47,561 bases of DNA. Source: a virus. The stretch covers positions 1 to 47,561 of IMG/VR virus record IMGVR_UViG_3300013212_000041; one strand, given 5' to 3'. The position numbers were made by a program, and so were the translations under genes. Positions 8,122 to 14,516 of the stretch are shown piece after piece; position 1 is the stretch's first letter, and each line of letters begins with the position of its first letter. The notes under the pieces were generated by a model. It was not told the origin of the DNA, did no database searches, and worked only from the letters and a program-made list of their open reading frames with translations.

Positions 8122-8290
8122 GGGCTGTACTTTTACGCGCTCTACCACTGAGCTACACCCGCATCATGACCCAGTACCACAGCCGCCTTAAAGGGCGCCA
8201 CCGAGGTAATGAGTCATGGTGCGGGCGGCGGGATTCGAACACCGCGACCTCGACCATGTAAGGGTAAGTATTGTATGCTGTAAACAGCCC
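8122..8290 (-). ncRNA. Y RNA (YrlA type) with permuted tRNA mimic, 'Y1'
   Basis: Read on the minus strand: GGGCTGT (8290-8284) pairs with ACAGCCC (8128-8122). TTAC then pairs with GTAA, leaving a 4-base bulge (AAGT) on the 3' side; next comes AGCATACAA. Inside is a circularly permuted tRNA: T arm with loop TTCGAAT, acceptor 3' strand CGCCCGC plus ACCA, a 54-base hairpin insert (8163-8216), acceptor 5' strand GCGGGTG (7 pairs), and D arm GCTC-AGTGGTA-GAGC. The anticodon arm is replaced by the terminal stem. This is the architecture of bacterial YrlA Y RNAs, and the RNA lies upstream of the TROVE gene. Confidence 0.85.
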
Positions 8291-8297
8291 TAAACTT

Positions 8298-8663
8298 TTA
8301 TGCTGCTAACTTAAAAATACGGTTAGCATTTAATGTAGTTACGCGATATGTTGTGACAAGCTTTGTTTCATGCTGTGCCATAAGCTCATCGCGCAACTTT
8401 ACATATTCCGGTGAGTTCCATTTGAACCCAGCCTTGTAAAGAGGTGATAGGAAGTTTGGTGTATATTCTCCGGTTTCTTTCGAAAACCATCTATTTGAAT
8501 TTACTTCTACCTGTGCTTGAACACGCTTACCAACCATTCCAAGATATTTTCCTTTTGCAGTGCAGGTAGAACCTGTACAATGAGTAACGACAACTACTTC
8601 GTCACCCGGATTAATAACCTGTTCGTACCGATTGGTAAATGGTACTTCTTCACGTTTACTCAT
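8298..8663 (-). CDS. Hypothetical protein, 121 aa
   Basis: An SH3-like beta N-terminal half ('INPGDEVVVVTH', 'KGKYLGMVGKRVQAQVEV') followed by a basic helical C-terminus. Starts at ATG 8663 and ends 8 bases before Y1. Follows the PTH2-like gene by 4 bases. No family recognised. Confidence 0.65.
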   Translation of the reverse strand: MSKREEVPFTNRYEQVINPGDEVVVVTHCTGSTCTAKGKYLGMVGKRVQAQVEVNSNRWFSKETGEYTPNFLSPLYKAGFKWNSPEYVKLRDELMAQHETKLVTTYRVTTLNANRIFKLAA

Positions 8664-8667
8664 AATA

Positions 8668-9045
8668 TTATCCTTTTATTCTCAAAAGATTAAATGCCAT
8701 CAAAACATCGCGTTGGTTTTCCTCGATTGGATACACCGCGATTGAAGTAGCTTCACCGTCATTAAGGTCAGGCTCAACGAACTTCTCGTACTTGTACTTG
8801 AACTTCTGAAGGATGCGTTCAACGGCATTCAAAGCAGCCAAATCGCGTACACCAATCACAGTGAAATAAGTTTCATCTGGATTGATACCTTCATTGGCCA
8901 TATAGGGGACCGACGAATCGGCCTTCCCATCATCAAATATACGTTGCGAATTTACACCGAGTTTCAATGCAGCGTGAGCGGTCTGAACGACCTGTTGCTC
9001 TGGCGACATATCCTGTCGGGTAAAAAAGTATGAATAATATTTCAC
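8668..9045 (-). CDS. PTH2-like protein
   Basis: 125 residues from a GTG overlapping the upstream stop (GTGA). The layout resembles type II peptidyl-tRNA hydrolase: first strand 'YYSYFFTRQDM', helix 'PEQQVVQTAHAALKLG' with the family's 'Q-x-x-HA', and an 'FTVIGVRDLAAL' strand-helix. The usual catalytic Lys position and C-terminal 'GPxxxE' block are not evident, so it may be a divergent member that binds but does not cleave peptidyl-tRNA. A second, more typical Pth2 lies at 23825. Confidence 0.55.
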   Translation of the reverse strand: MKYYSYFFTRQDMSPEQQVVQTAHAALKLGVNSQRIFDDGKADSSVPYMANEGINPDETYFTVIGVRDLAALNAVERILQKFKYKYEKFVEPDLNDGEATSIAVYPIEENQRDVLMAFNLLRIKG

Positions 9046-9434
9046 TTGTTTGCATCCTTATATCCATAATTGCTGAGTGACGCATGAAGCTCACGGAATA
9101 GAGCTTCTTCTTCAGAATCTAGTAATTCTTCAATTGGCTGATCGAGAAGACGACCGTTACTCGTAATATGGTATTGAGTGCCATCCCAACGCTTCGATGG
9201 ACGCATCTGCCAGTTAAGGTCATGCTGCGCGTTAGAAACACATTGGTATGGATAATTTCTATGTTCACACACTTTACCTGGCGTGAACGACTTCTTTACG
9301 AAGTAATCGAGTATAGTTGCCTTATCCTCTGATTTGGCTTTAACTGTACGATAGATACACAGAGCGAGCATGTCGGCAGCTGTGAGAGTTTTTGAATGGG
9401 CTTTCGCCTTGAATGTTGTAATAAACTTAGTCAT
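9042..9434 (-). CDS. Hypothetical protein, 130 aa
   Basis: Basic N-terminus ('MTKFITTFKAKAHSKTL'), one CxxH-type pair ('VCEHRNYPYQC') and an acidic C-terminal helix. Overlaps the PTH2-like start by 4 bases. ATG 9434 has AAGGAAT upstream. No family recognised. Confidence 0.65.
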   Translation of the reverse strand: MTKFITTFKAKAHSKTLTAADMLALCIYRTVKAKSEDKATILDYFVKKSFTPGKVCEHRNYPYQCVSNAQHDLNWQMRPSKRWDGTQYHITSNGRLLDQPIEELLDSEEEALFRELHASLSNYGYKDANK

Positions 9435-9451
9435 AATAGGATTCCTTAATT

Positions 9452-9489
9452 TTAAAATAGATTAGATTTGTATTCTGAATCTATTTTAA
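9452..9489. terminator. Bidirectional terminator-like inverted repeat
   Basis: A perfect 12-bp inverted repeat: TTAAAATAGATT (9452-9463) and AATCTATTTTAA (9478-9489). A/T-rich with U tracts on both strands. It separates the DUF3307 gene from the 9434-8298 operon. Confidence 0.55.
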
Positions 9490-9555
9490 GGAGGTCCCCT
9501 AGAATAATTATAAGTCTACCAGCACTCTGCCTGATTGCTTTTCATTACATACTCC

Positions 9556-9918
9556 TTAATATACCATCACCAAAATAGCGATGTAAGTTAGCTGGTGTAC
9601 CAACTGGTCGAAACCAGTCAATTGCCAGAATTCATTGTGAGTTGTTGCTCCCCAACCCTTTGCTTTATTTATATTCATTTTCGCCCAATCTGTCATATAA
9701 TGAACGATAAATTCAAAGACAGGTGCGATAAAAAGAACTAAGCTAGTGATTGGTAGGAAGAATAATAATATTCCGAACGTTGTTACAGCATGAATACCAG
9801 AGTGAACAATACCACCCCAATGTCCAAAGGTTCCTTTATTTTGCCACATATATGGCGGTTGGTAATAAAAGTCCCATATGAAATGCTTAATTAAAAGCAA
9901 CGTCATCAATAATATCAT
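9556..9918 (-). CDS. DUF3307 membrane protein
   Basis: 120 residues with three to four membrane segments. The N-terminus 'LLIKHFIWDFYYQPPYMW' and 'HWGGIVHSGIHA' match the conserved histidine/aspartate pattern of DUF3307, a family of small inner-membrane proteins in phages and bacteria. Function unknown. The gene starts just downstream of the suppressor tRNA. Confidence 0.75.
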   Translation of the reverse strand: MILLMTLLLIKHFIWDFYYQPPYMWQNKGTFGHWGGIVHSGIHAVTTFGILLFFLPITSLVLFIAPVFEFIVHYMTDWAKMNINKAKGWGATTHNEFWQLTGFDQLVHQLTYIAILVMVY

Positions 9919-9934
9919 TCAACAACCTCAAAAT

Positions 9935-10009
9935 TGGCGCGCACTATGGGATTCGAACCCATGCTCATGATTTTAGAGATCACTGCTTTGGCCGCTAAGC
10001 TAAGCGCGC
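9935..10009 (-). tRNA. tRNA-Sup (anticodon CTA, reads amber UAG)
   Basis: 75 bases including CCA. Acceptor GCGCGCT/AGTGCGC, D arm with GG, anticodon stem GTGAT/ATCAT with loop CTCTAAA, T arm ATGGG-TTCGAAT-CCCAT, discriminator G. The loop equals that of tRNA-Trp (CTCCAAA) with C35 changed to T, as in the E. coli su7 suppressor, which is charged with Gln. The amino acid here is not decidable from sequence. Confidence 0.9.
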
Positions 10010-10020
10010 ATAATATCTAC

Positions 10021-10151
10021 AGGTTCCGCTTTTTGCGTCCGGCGCGTCTACCATTCCGCCATCTCCCGATAAATTGGCCAGGAGAGTGGGACTCGAACCC
10101 ACACATCTTTCGATACCAGTTTCCATGCGATTGTGATGCTGCAAGGAACCT
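10021..10151 (-). ncRNA. Y RNA (YrlA type) with permuted tRNA mimic, 'Y2'
   Basis: AGGTTCC (10151-10145) pairs with GGAACCT (10027-10021). TTGC pairs with GCAA, with a 3' bulge as in Y1, followed by AGCATCACAAT. The permuted tRNA has T arm GTGGG-TTCGAGT-CCCAC, acceptor 3' TCTCCTG then GCCA, a 6-base linker, acceptor 5' CGGGAGA, and a Leu-like D arm with GGTAGA. Both stems differ from Y1 by compensating changes, strong evidence for a conserved fold. It lies 11 bases upstream of the suppressor tRNA. Confidence 0.85.
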
Positions 10152-10163
10152 AAAAATTTCAAC

Positions 10164-10372
10164 GGGATGTTATTTGATTTCGGATCTTACCTCTTCTTCT
10201 TTTCGGAGAAGCCCTATCTCACTTTCAGGTGAACACCTACTCCTAGAATGCTAGGCCATCGTTAGATCTTGCATTTTGGTCACCGAAGTGCCAAAAGAGG
10301 CTCACTAACATCTGACATGTATCCGAAGATACGTTAAAGCCCGAAGGCGTGTTTGGTTGCTGAAACCATCCC
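10164..10372 (-). ncRNA. Large multi-hairpin Y-like RNA, 'Y6'
   Basis: A terminal stem GGGATG (10372-10367) with CATCCC (10169-10164) is followed by GTTTCAGCAACCAAACAC, the Y-family motif. The interior contains GCC-TTCG-GGC, GTATC-TTCG-GATAC, a TTTTGG.CAC-TTCG-GTG.CCAAAA hairpin, CCTAG-CATT-CTAGG, AGGTG-TT-CACCT and CTTCT/AGAAG. No tRNA-like module is obvious. Directly upstream of Y2. Confidence 0.65.
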
Positions 10373-10415
10373 TAATTCGTTATATACTTACTTATAGACT
10401 AAAAGGAGAAATTAA

Positions 10416-10628
10416 TCAACCCTTATCTATAAATCCTTTTAACTTATTTGCTTCTGTGATAATTGCATCGGCGTTCGGAAACTCAGGTACTTCAGTAAGA
10501 TAGGAAGCGTTTTCGTTAATCTCCGCTTTCTTGGCTGCTTGTTCCCACGAGTTATAAAACTTTTGATTGGCTTGATCTTGAGCCATTTTTAAGACCTCTA
10601 GACGGATCTCGTATGCTGATTTTGTCAT
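10416..10628 (-). CDS. Conserved small phage protein, 70 aa
   Basis: Starts at ATG 10628 ('MTKSAYEIRLEVLKMAQDQ') with AAGGAATACAAA upstream; a longer in-frame start lies over the leader. Helical, Lys/Glu-rich. Small proteins with this N-terminus are, to my knowledge, found in T4-type phages of marine and alphaproteobacterial hosts; function unknown. A TATAAATA late box lies 58 bases upstream. Confidence 0.7.
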   Translation of the reverse strand: MTKSAYEIRLEVLKMAQDQANQKFYNSWEQAAKKAEINENASYLTEVPEFPNADAIITEANKLKGFIDKG

Positions 10629-10685
10629 TTTGTATTCCTTGTGTAGTGTGTGTAATTGGTAGGCCGTTTCCAGCCTACCATACAC

Positions 10686-10693
10686 TATTTATA
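10686..10693 (-). promoter_or_regulatory. T4-type late promoter box
   Basis: Exact TATAAATA on the minus strand, 58 bases upstream of ATG 10628 and downstream of the stop of the Gly/Asn-rich secreted protein. Fits gp55/gp33-dependent late transcription. Confidence 0.6.
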
Positions 10694-10698
10694 AGGAA

Positions 10699-11781
10699 TT
10701 AATCTTTGCTACGGATAATTTCGCAAGGAGTTCCTGCTGCCTTCATAGCAACCTGAATTTCCTTATTCAGGCACATAACCTGAACAGCTGCTTCCTTGTA
10801 GCCCATCATGTCAAGCTGACGAGCATTCTTCAGGCGAGTACAGTTCTTATCAGTCCAAGTCGAACCAATTGAGATACCGAATCCAACGCCCTGCGCACCG
10901 GCAGTACTCGAACCCATGCAGGTATCGATACCAGATGTCAGCGAAGCAGCGTACGCAGTCGAAACCGGGTTACGAGCCTGTGCTTCATCACCTTCAACGG
11001 TTACATTCGAGTTGTTCGAATTGCTCGTTGACTGGCTTTGTGCTTGGTCTGAGTTGGATGTGGATGCGCCCGTTGAAACATTACCAACCGTGGAGTTTGA
11101 AGCTCCCGTCGATACATTTCCTACTGTTGCAGTCGAAGCACCTGTTGAAAGGTTGCCGACTGACGAGCTTGACTTAACATCACCAACAGACGAATTGCTG
11201 TCAGATGTGTTAGTATTACGAACGTCGTTGGTATTTACACCGACTGTTGAACTCGTATTCGTAAGTTTGTTATTGTTTTCTGACGAGTTAACACCGACAT
11301 TCGAATTGCGAACATCGTTGGTGTTACGAATATCACTGGTATTTACACCAATGTTAGCGTTGTTAACATCGTTGTTCAGAGTGTTCTTGGTGTCACCGAT
11401 GTAAGCTGAACCACCATTCGAAGTAGCGTTCCCACCTGTTGCGTTTGCACCAGCGAAAGCACCAGCATTTGCGTTTGAGTTCGACTTAGCGACTCCTACA
11501 CCAATCCCGATACCAGTACCATTTGCATTGGAGTTACCACCATTGCCACCGGAACCGCCATTACCACCTGAACCACCGTTTCCACCGTTTCCGCCAGGTG
11601 CAGGATTACTGCCATTACCATTACCAGGATTGCCGCTGCCAGAGCCGTCTCCGCAACCGTTGGTTTGCTGCCCATTACCGCATCCTCCGTTACCGTTTCC
11701 GTTATTACCGTTGGTTGCATTAACCGAGCCGATAAGACCACAAACCGCAACTGCGGTCAACATAATTTTACTCAACTTCAT
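10699..11781 (-). CDS. Secreted low-complexity Gly/Asn/Ser protein, 360 aa
   Basis: Starts at ATG 11781 ('MKLSKIMLTAVAVCGLIG', signal peptide ending 'SVNA'), with AAGGAATATAAA upstream. The mature N-terminal half is GN/GGNGG-rich. The middle carries Asn/Ser repeats of the type 'VGVNTxDxRNTN' and three near copies of 'VGNVSTGAS'. A compact C-terminal domain (about 280-360) has three cysteines and 'GISIGSTWTDKNCTRL'. It could be an exported surface or virion-fibre-like protein; no family assigned. Confidence 0.75.
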   Translation of the reverse strand: MKLSKIMLTAVAVCGLIGSVNATNGNNGNGNGGCGNGQQTNGCGDGSGSGNPGNGNGSNPAPGGNGGNGGSGGNGGSGGNGGNSNANGTGIGIGVGVAKSNSNANAGAFAGANATGGNATSNGGSAYIGDTKNTLNNDVNNANIGVNTSDIRNTNDVRNSNVGVNSSENNNKLTNTSSTVGVNTNDVRNTNTSDSNSSVGDVKSSSSVGNLSTGASTATVGNVSTGASNSTVGNVSTGASTSNSDQAQSQSTSNSNNSNVTVEGDEAQARNPVSTAYAASLTSGIDTCMGSSTAGAQGVGFGISIGSTWTDKNCTRLKNARQLDMMGYKEAAVQVMCLNKEIQVAMKAAGTPCEIIRSKD

Positions 11782-11884
11782 TTTATATTCCTTCACTGTT
11801 ACGCACCATTGCGTAACCTTATTATAGCGCACAAACCTTAAGATCTCATGAAATAAGATACTTAATGAAACTTTATTTTACCTT

Positions 11885-12172
11885 AAAAGAGCGCTGCAAG
11901 AAACTGAAGCCGCCTTAGGGACTTGAACCCACACCAGTTACTAAAGAAGCGGCAATATGACTTCACTGGTAAATGTTTCTACGCGCATCACAGCGCTCTT
12001 TTAAGTGGTGGGATTCTGTTGCCAAGCTCCCACCGAGCTCCTGATTTCTTAAGCGGCTAGCGCGTAAGCTCCATATGCGTTGTTATCGTTTGCATTTACG
12101 TTTTGTGGCACTTTGCCAGTCGATCTGTCTCGAACGTTCCTATTTTGCACCAGTCGATCCTAGTTCATCCCC
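11885..12172 (-). ncRNA. ssrA: tmRNA, coding piece (circularly permuted ssrA)
   Basis: 5' end GGGGATGAACTAGGATCGAC matches the tmRNA signature (GGGG.TGA...GGATTCGAC). The tag frame runs from the GCA at 12093 to TAA 12049 and encodes ANDNNAYGAYALAA, an alphaproteobacteria-like degradation tag ending ALAA. Downstream are a GGTGGG/CCCACC element, a probable H-type pseudoknot (ACCAGT with ACTGGT) and a 12-bp stem AAAAGAGCGCTG/CAGCGCTCTTTT that may end the transcript. The 3' limit of the mature piece is uncertain. The acceptor strand pairs with the separate upstream piece at 12317. Confidence 0.85.
12049..12093 (-). other. tmRNA tag reading frame
   Basis: GCA (resume codon) through TAA encodes A-N-D-N-N-A-Y-G-A-Y-A-L-A-A. 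The hydrophobic C-terminus is the usual ClpXP/ClpAP degron. The ANDNN start resembles rhizobial tags, a host clue. Confidence 0.85.
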
Positions 12173-12304
12173 ATCATTAAGAAACTCAACATTAATATTG
12201 AATGTTATTGAGCCGTCCAATTCCTCTCTTACATTTGTTCTGTAGAGATTAGCTTTACCTTCCTGTTGAAGTTTAATAGCCTCAGTAATTGTAACGGTTG
12301 TCAT
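12140..12304 (-). CDS. 54-aa protein encoded in the tmRNA spacer
   Basis: ATG 12304 is preceded by AGGAAAG. The product starts 'MTTVTITEAIKLQQEG' and ends at TAG 12140. It begins 13 bases after the CCA of the tmRNA acceptor piece and overlaps the first 33 bases of the coding piece, so its last 10 codons are also tmRNA sequence. Amphipathic and beta-like; no family recognised. Processing of the tmRNA precursor would cut this message. Confidence 0.55.
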   Translation of the reverse strand: MTTVTITEAIKLQQEGKANLYRTNVREELDGSITFNINVEFLNDGDELGSTGAK

Positions 12305-12316
12305 AATCTTTCCTAA

Positions 12317-12385
12317 TGGTGGAGATGGCGGGTACTGCCCCCGCGTCCTCGGTACTTTTATTGTCTGTCGTCAACGACGGATATC
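12317..12385 (-). ncRNA. ssrA: tmRNA, acceptor piece (circularly permuted ssrA)
   Basis: Ends in CATCTCC-A-CCA; the 7 bases before the A pair with GGGGATG at 12172-12166. T arm GCGGG-GGCAGTA-CCCGC, preceded by AGTACCGAGGAC as in E. coli tmRNA (AGTACCGAGGAT). The GGCAGTA T loop is, as I recall, typical of alphaproteobacterial two-piece tmRNA. The upstream end is set roughly, at a GTCGT/ACGAC hairpin. Order acceptor, spacer, coding piece is the permuted arrangement. Confidence 0.85.
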
Positions 12386-12394
12386 TTATTTATC

Positions 12395-12781
12395 TTAGTT
12401 ATGGTCCCACCAGCTCATCGGGCTACCATTCACAAATTTTGTAAATGATACGCTTTCACTGTAGTAACCGTTTGATTCGCCATAATAGCGAACAGTTACG
12501 TAACCCTTTACAGTTGCGATATTATAGAAGGTCCAAGTACATGACTCAGTCCATTCGCTCTTTCCATTGCCTTCGCTGACTGATTCAATAGCCTGCAAGA
12601 TAGGATGCCCTACCAAGTCATTCAAATCACCAGCAATGTCTTCAATATCGACACTCTCACAACAATCCTGCTCATGATACAATACGTAAGCTTCGTCATC
12701 TGAAACAACGAAAACTAATTTATCACTATCGACCTGGTAACACTTTGTTAAAGTCTTACCGATTAAATCTTTAAATTCCAT
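12395..12781 (-). CDS. DUF7448-like protein, 128 aa
   Basis: 'LIGKTLTKCYQVDSDKLVFV', 'YHEQDCCESVDIEDIAGDL' and 'GYVTVRYYGESNGYYSE' match a conserved small family of phage and bacterial proteins (DUF7448, by memory). Function unknown. Overlaps the upstream 72-aa gene by 11 bases, in a six-gene operon running down from 14039. Confidence 0.7.
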   Translation of the reverse strand: MEFKDLIGKTLTKCYQVDSDKLVFVVSDDEAYVLYHEQDCCESVDIEDIAGDLNDLVGHPILQAIESVSEGNGKSEWTESCTWTFYNIATVKGYVTVRYYGESNGYYSESVSFTKFVNGSPMSWWDHN

Positions 12782-12989
12782 TATCTCGCTCCTCTAAAGC
12801 TTTGTTATATTGAGCTACAACAAACTCAGCAATTTCTTTTGCTGTGTGCCCATCCCGAGTGTGGTCGTGCACAGTTATAACAGCATCATGCCTAGTATCA
12901 AGATTACCCTGCATACCTACGCGCCACGCATCATCTATAAAACGAGCTTCCCACCCCCAGCGATGAGACATTGGGTCTGGAATATTCAT
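12771..12989 (-). CDS. Hypothetical protein, 72 aa
   Basis: Starts 'MNIPDPMSHRWGWEARF' and contains a helix 'TAKEIAEFVVAQYNKAL'. Overlaps neighbours by 4 and 11 bases. No family recognised. Confidence 0.6.
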   Translation of the reverse strand: MNIPDPMSHRWGWEARFIDDAWRVGMQGNLDTRHDAVITVHDHTRDGHTAKEIAEFVVAQYNKALEERDNGI

Positions 12990-13372
12990 ACGTTATTATG
13001 ACCTTCAAACTTTGCCTTCAAACGAAGGTATTCAGCTTTGTCGCGGTTGTTGTAATCAGCTGTTTTCTTAGCTTCTTGCATCAAGCGAAAATCGTATTCG
13101 AGGTCTGTCTCGAGCCGCTCACCATAGACATAGTGGTTAGGTGAACAACTACAGTCATTATAGCAACCGCAATCCTCGACCTCTTCTAAACGAAGCTTAT
13201 CATACTCAGGGTATTCTTTTTGAATACTTTGAAGCTCTCTGATAAGAGAATCGATTGAAGTGTCAACATAAACAGTGCGGGTACCGACGATATTAACATA
13301 TTCACCTGTACCGCGCGGATACTTGCGTATCTCAGGCGTACCAACGCGAACCTTGATAACTTTCTTAGTCAT
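12986..13372 (-). CDS. Hypothetical protein with Cys cluster, 128 aa
   Basis: ATG 13372 overlaps the upstream stop (TAATG). The N-terminal half is beta-like; a 'DCGCYNDCSC' cluster (about residues 68-77) could bind a metal. The C-terminal 50 residues are charged and helical. No family recognised. Confidence 0.6.
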   Translation of the reverse strand: MTKKVIKVRVGTPEIRKYPRGTGEYVNIVGTRTVYVDTSIDSLIRELQSIQKEYPEYDKLRLEEVEDCGCYNDCSCSPNHYVYGERLETDLEYDFRLMQEAKKTADYNNRDKAEYLRLKAKFEGHNNV

Positions 13373-13641
13373 TACCATTCCTTACTACAGTTAATCTCTT
13401 CCTGTGTGAAAGCACCACCGCTTGTGTCGGGATTCAGCGTCCAGCTGATTTCAATATCGCGACGAAGACGCTCAGCGATTTCCTTCTTTTCCATATCAAC
13501 AACGGGAGCGAGGTCAGTTACTAAGCTCTTAAGAATCTTAGCGACTGCATCAATTTCAGAGCTCTTACCCTCATATGGTACGAGGCGTTCAAGCTGATAA
13601 TCGATAGCATCGAGTATGAGTTTGCTATAAACAGTTGTCAT
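13372..13641 (-). CDS. Hypothetical protein, 89 aa
   Basis: Starts 'MTTVYSKLILDAIDYQLERL'; helical, acidic. Overlaps its neighbours by 4 bases at the 5' side (ATGA) and 1 base at the 3' side. No family recognised. Confidence 0.6.
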   Translation of the reverse strand: MTTVYSKLILDAIDYQLERLVPYEGKSSEIDAVAKILKSLVTDLAPVVDMEKKEIAERLRRDIEISWTLNPDTSGGAFTQEEINCSKEW

Positions 13642-14039
13642 TCTGCATGCTCCTTGAGGAATGCTTTGAGGATACCGTAGCGAAGATCGTACGTGTATTC
13701 GAGGCGCTCAGCGCCATAAAACTTGAACTCGTCAAGTTCACCATCAGCATCAGCGATGATTTCAACAGCGTGATATACGCTGCAGTTAGCTACGAGAGCT
13801 TGAACAGACTCAATCTGGTCGTTAAAACGCTTCCAGTTTGCGGCTTGACGAATTTCGTCTTCGTCCTGCTTCTCACCGAGACGAGCAACGAGACGTTCGA
13901 ATTCAGCTTCGAATTCGTCCATCGACTCGAAAGTGATTCCACGAGGACGAAAACCATACACATCCTTGTGCAGGTCGGAAAAAACCGAACCGTCATGGGT
14001 TTTCGGAAACATTGAGTCGATATAACCAAGAGTAAGCAC
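13638..14039 (-). CDS. Hypothetical protein, 133 aa
   Basis: First gene after the promoter at 14063-14103; begins at GTG 14039 after GGAGATTTTATC. Contains 'DGSVFSDLHKDVYGFRPRG' and an acidic helix 'MDEFEAEFERLVARLGEKQDED'. The former motif recurs in small proteins of large phages, function unknown. Confidence 0.6.
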   Translation of the reverse strand: MLTLGYIDSMFPKTHDGSVFSDLHKDVYGFRPRGITFESMDEFEAEFERLVARLGEKQDEDEIRQAANWKRFNDQIESVQALVANCSVYHAVEIIADADGELDEFKFYGAERLEYTYDLRYGILKAFLKEHAE

Positions 14040-14062
14040 GATAAAATCTCCGTCTCTTCATT

Positions 14063-14103
14063 CTATATCTTACAATAGACTCTTTTTCATAATAATGCAA
14101 CTG
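14063..14103 (-). promoter_or_regulatory. Minus-strand promoter
   Basis: CAGTTGCATTATTATGAAAA spacer, then CTATTGTAAGATATA. Drives the 14039-12395 gene series. One of the best copies of the recurrent motif. Confidence 0.65.
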
Positions 14104-14127
14104 TTATTATGACGAAACGGAAATTAT

Positions 14128-14376
14128 TTAAAATGTGAATTGAGGCTTTGGATACCCATTATCTGTTTCTTCGATATCATCATCTGAATCAACATCGTTC
14201 ATACACTTATGCGTAAGCGAGCTTCTAAGAAAATCTTCAGGATGTGTCTCTTCGAATAGAATAGAGGCTTTACCCTTAGCTTCTGCGTCGCTAACTGCAG
14301 TAAAGTGACCAAGCTCAACCCGTGAGCTGCCGCCTTTTTGCTCGTAAACAAAACAGTATGCGTATAGATTAGCCAT
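14128..14376 (-). CDS. Hypothetical protein, 82 aa
   Basis: Beta-rich N-terminus ('MANLYAYCFVYEQKGGSSRVE') followed by a helix and a short acidic C-terminus. Its ATG overlaps the stop of the small membrane protein upstream (TAATG). No family recognised. Confidence 0.6.
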   Translation of the reverse strand: MANLYAYCFVYEQKGGSSRVELGHFTAVSDAEAKGKASILFEETHPEDFLRSSLTHKCMNDVDSDDDIEETDNGYPKPQFTF

Positions 14377-14516
14377 TATTCAGCTGCGACGACGATATCT
14401 TCAGATGTCTTTGTGGAAAACATTTCCTTCATAATCGTGTACTGCATAAACACTACAGCGGCAAGTAGTACAGATTGAAAACCTCTGTAAAGCCATACTT
14501 TTTGATTGTCTGTCAC
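14376..14516 (-). CDS. Small membrane protein, 46 aa
   Basis: GTG 14516 overlaps the upstream stop (GTGA), and its TAA overlaps the next ATG. One membrane segment around 'YRGFQSVLLAAVVFMQYTIM'. Tight coupling on both sides is the main support for this short gene. Confidence 0.55.
   Translation of the reverse strand: MTDNQKVWLYRGFQSVLLAAVVFMQYTIMKEMFSTKTSEDIVVAAE

Noticed and set aside
8122-8290. Two broken tRNA halves left by an insertion or rearrangement
   Set aside because: The same permuted order, closing stem and motif recur in Y2 and Y3 with compensating base changes, which a random break would not give.
10916-11404. Plus-strand ORF of 162 codons
   Set aside because: Mirror of the Asn/Ser repeat region of the secreted protein; composition follows the opposite strand and there is no RBS or neighbour.
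11900-11945. A classical one-piece tmRNA 3' end (GGGTTCAAGTCCC) downstream of the tag
   Set aside because: Its flanks do not pair with GGGGATG and it has no CCA; the true acceptor strand CATCTCC-ACCA is upstream at 12317, so the gene is permuted.
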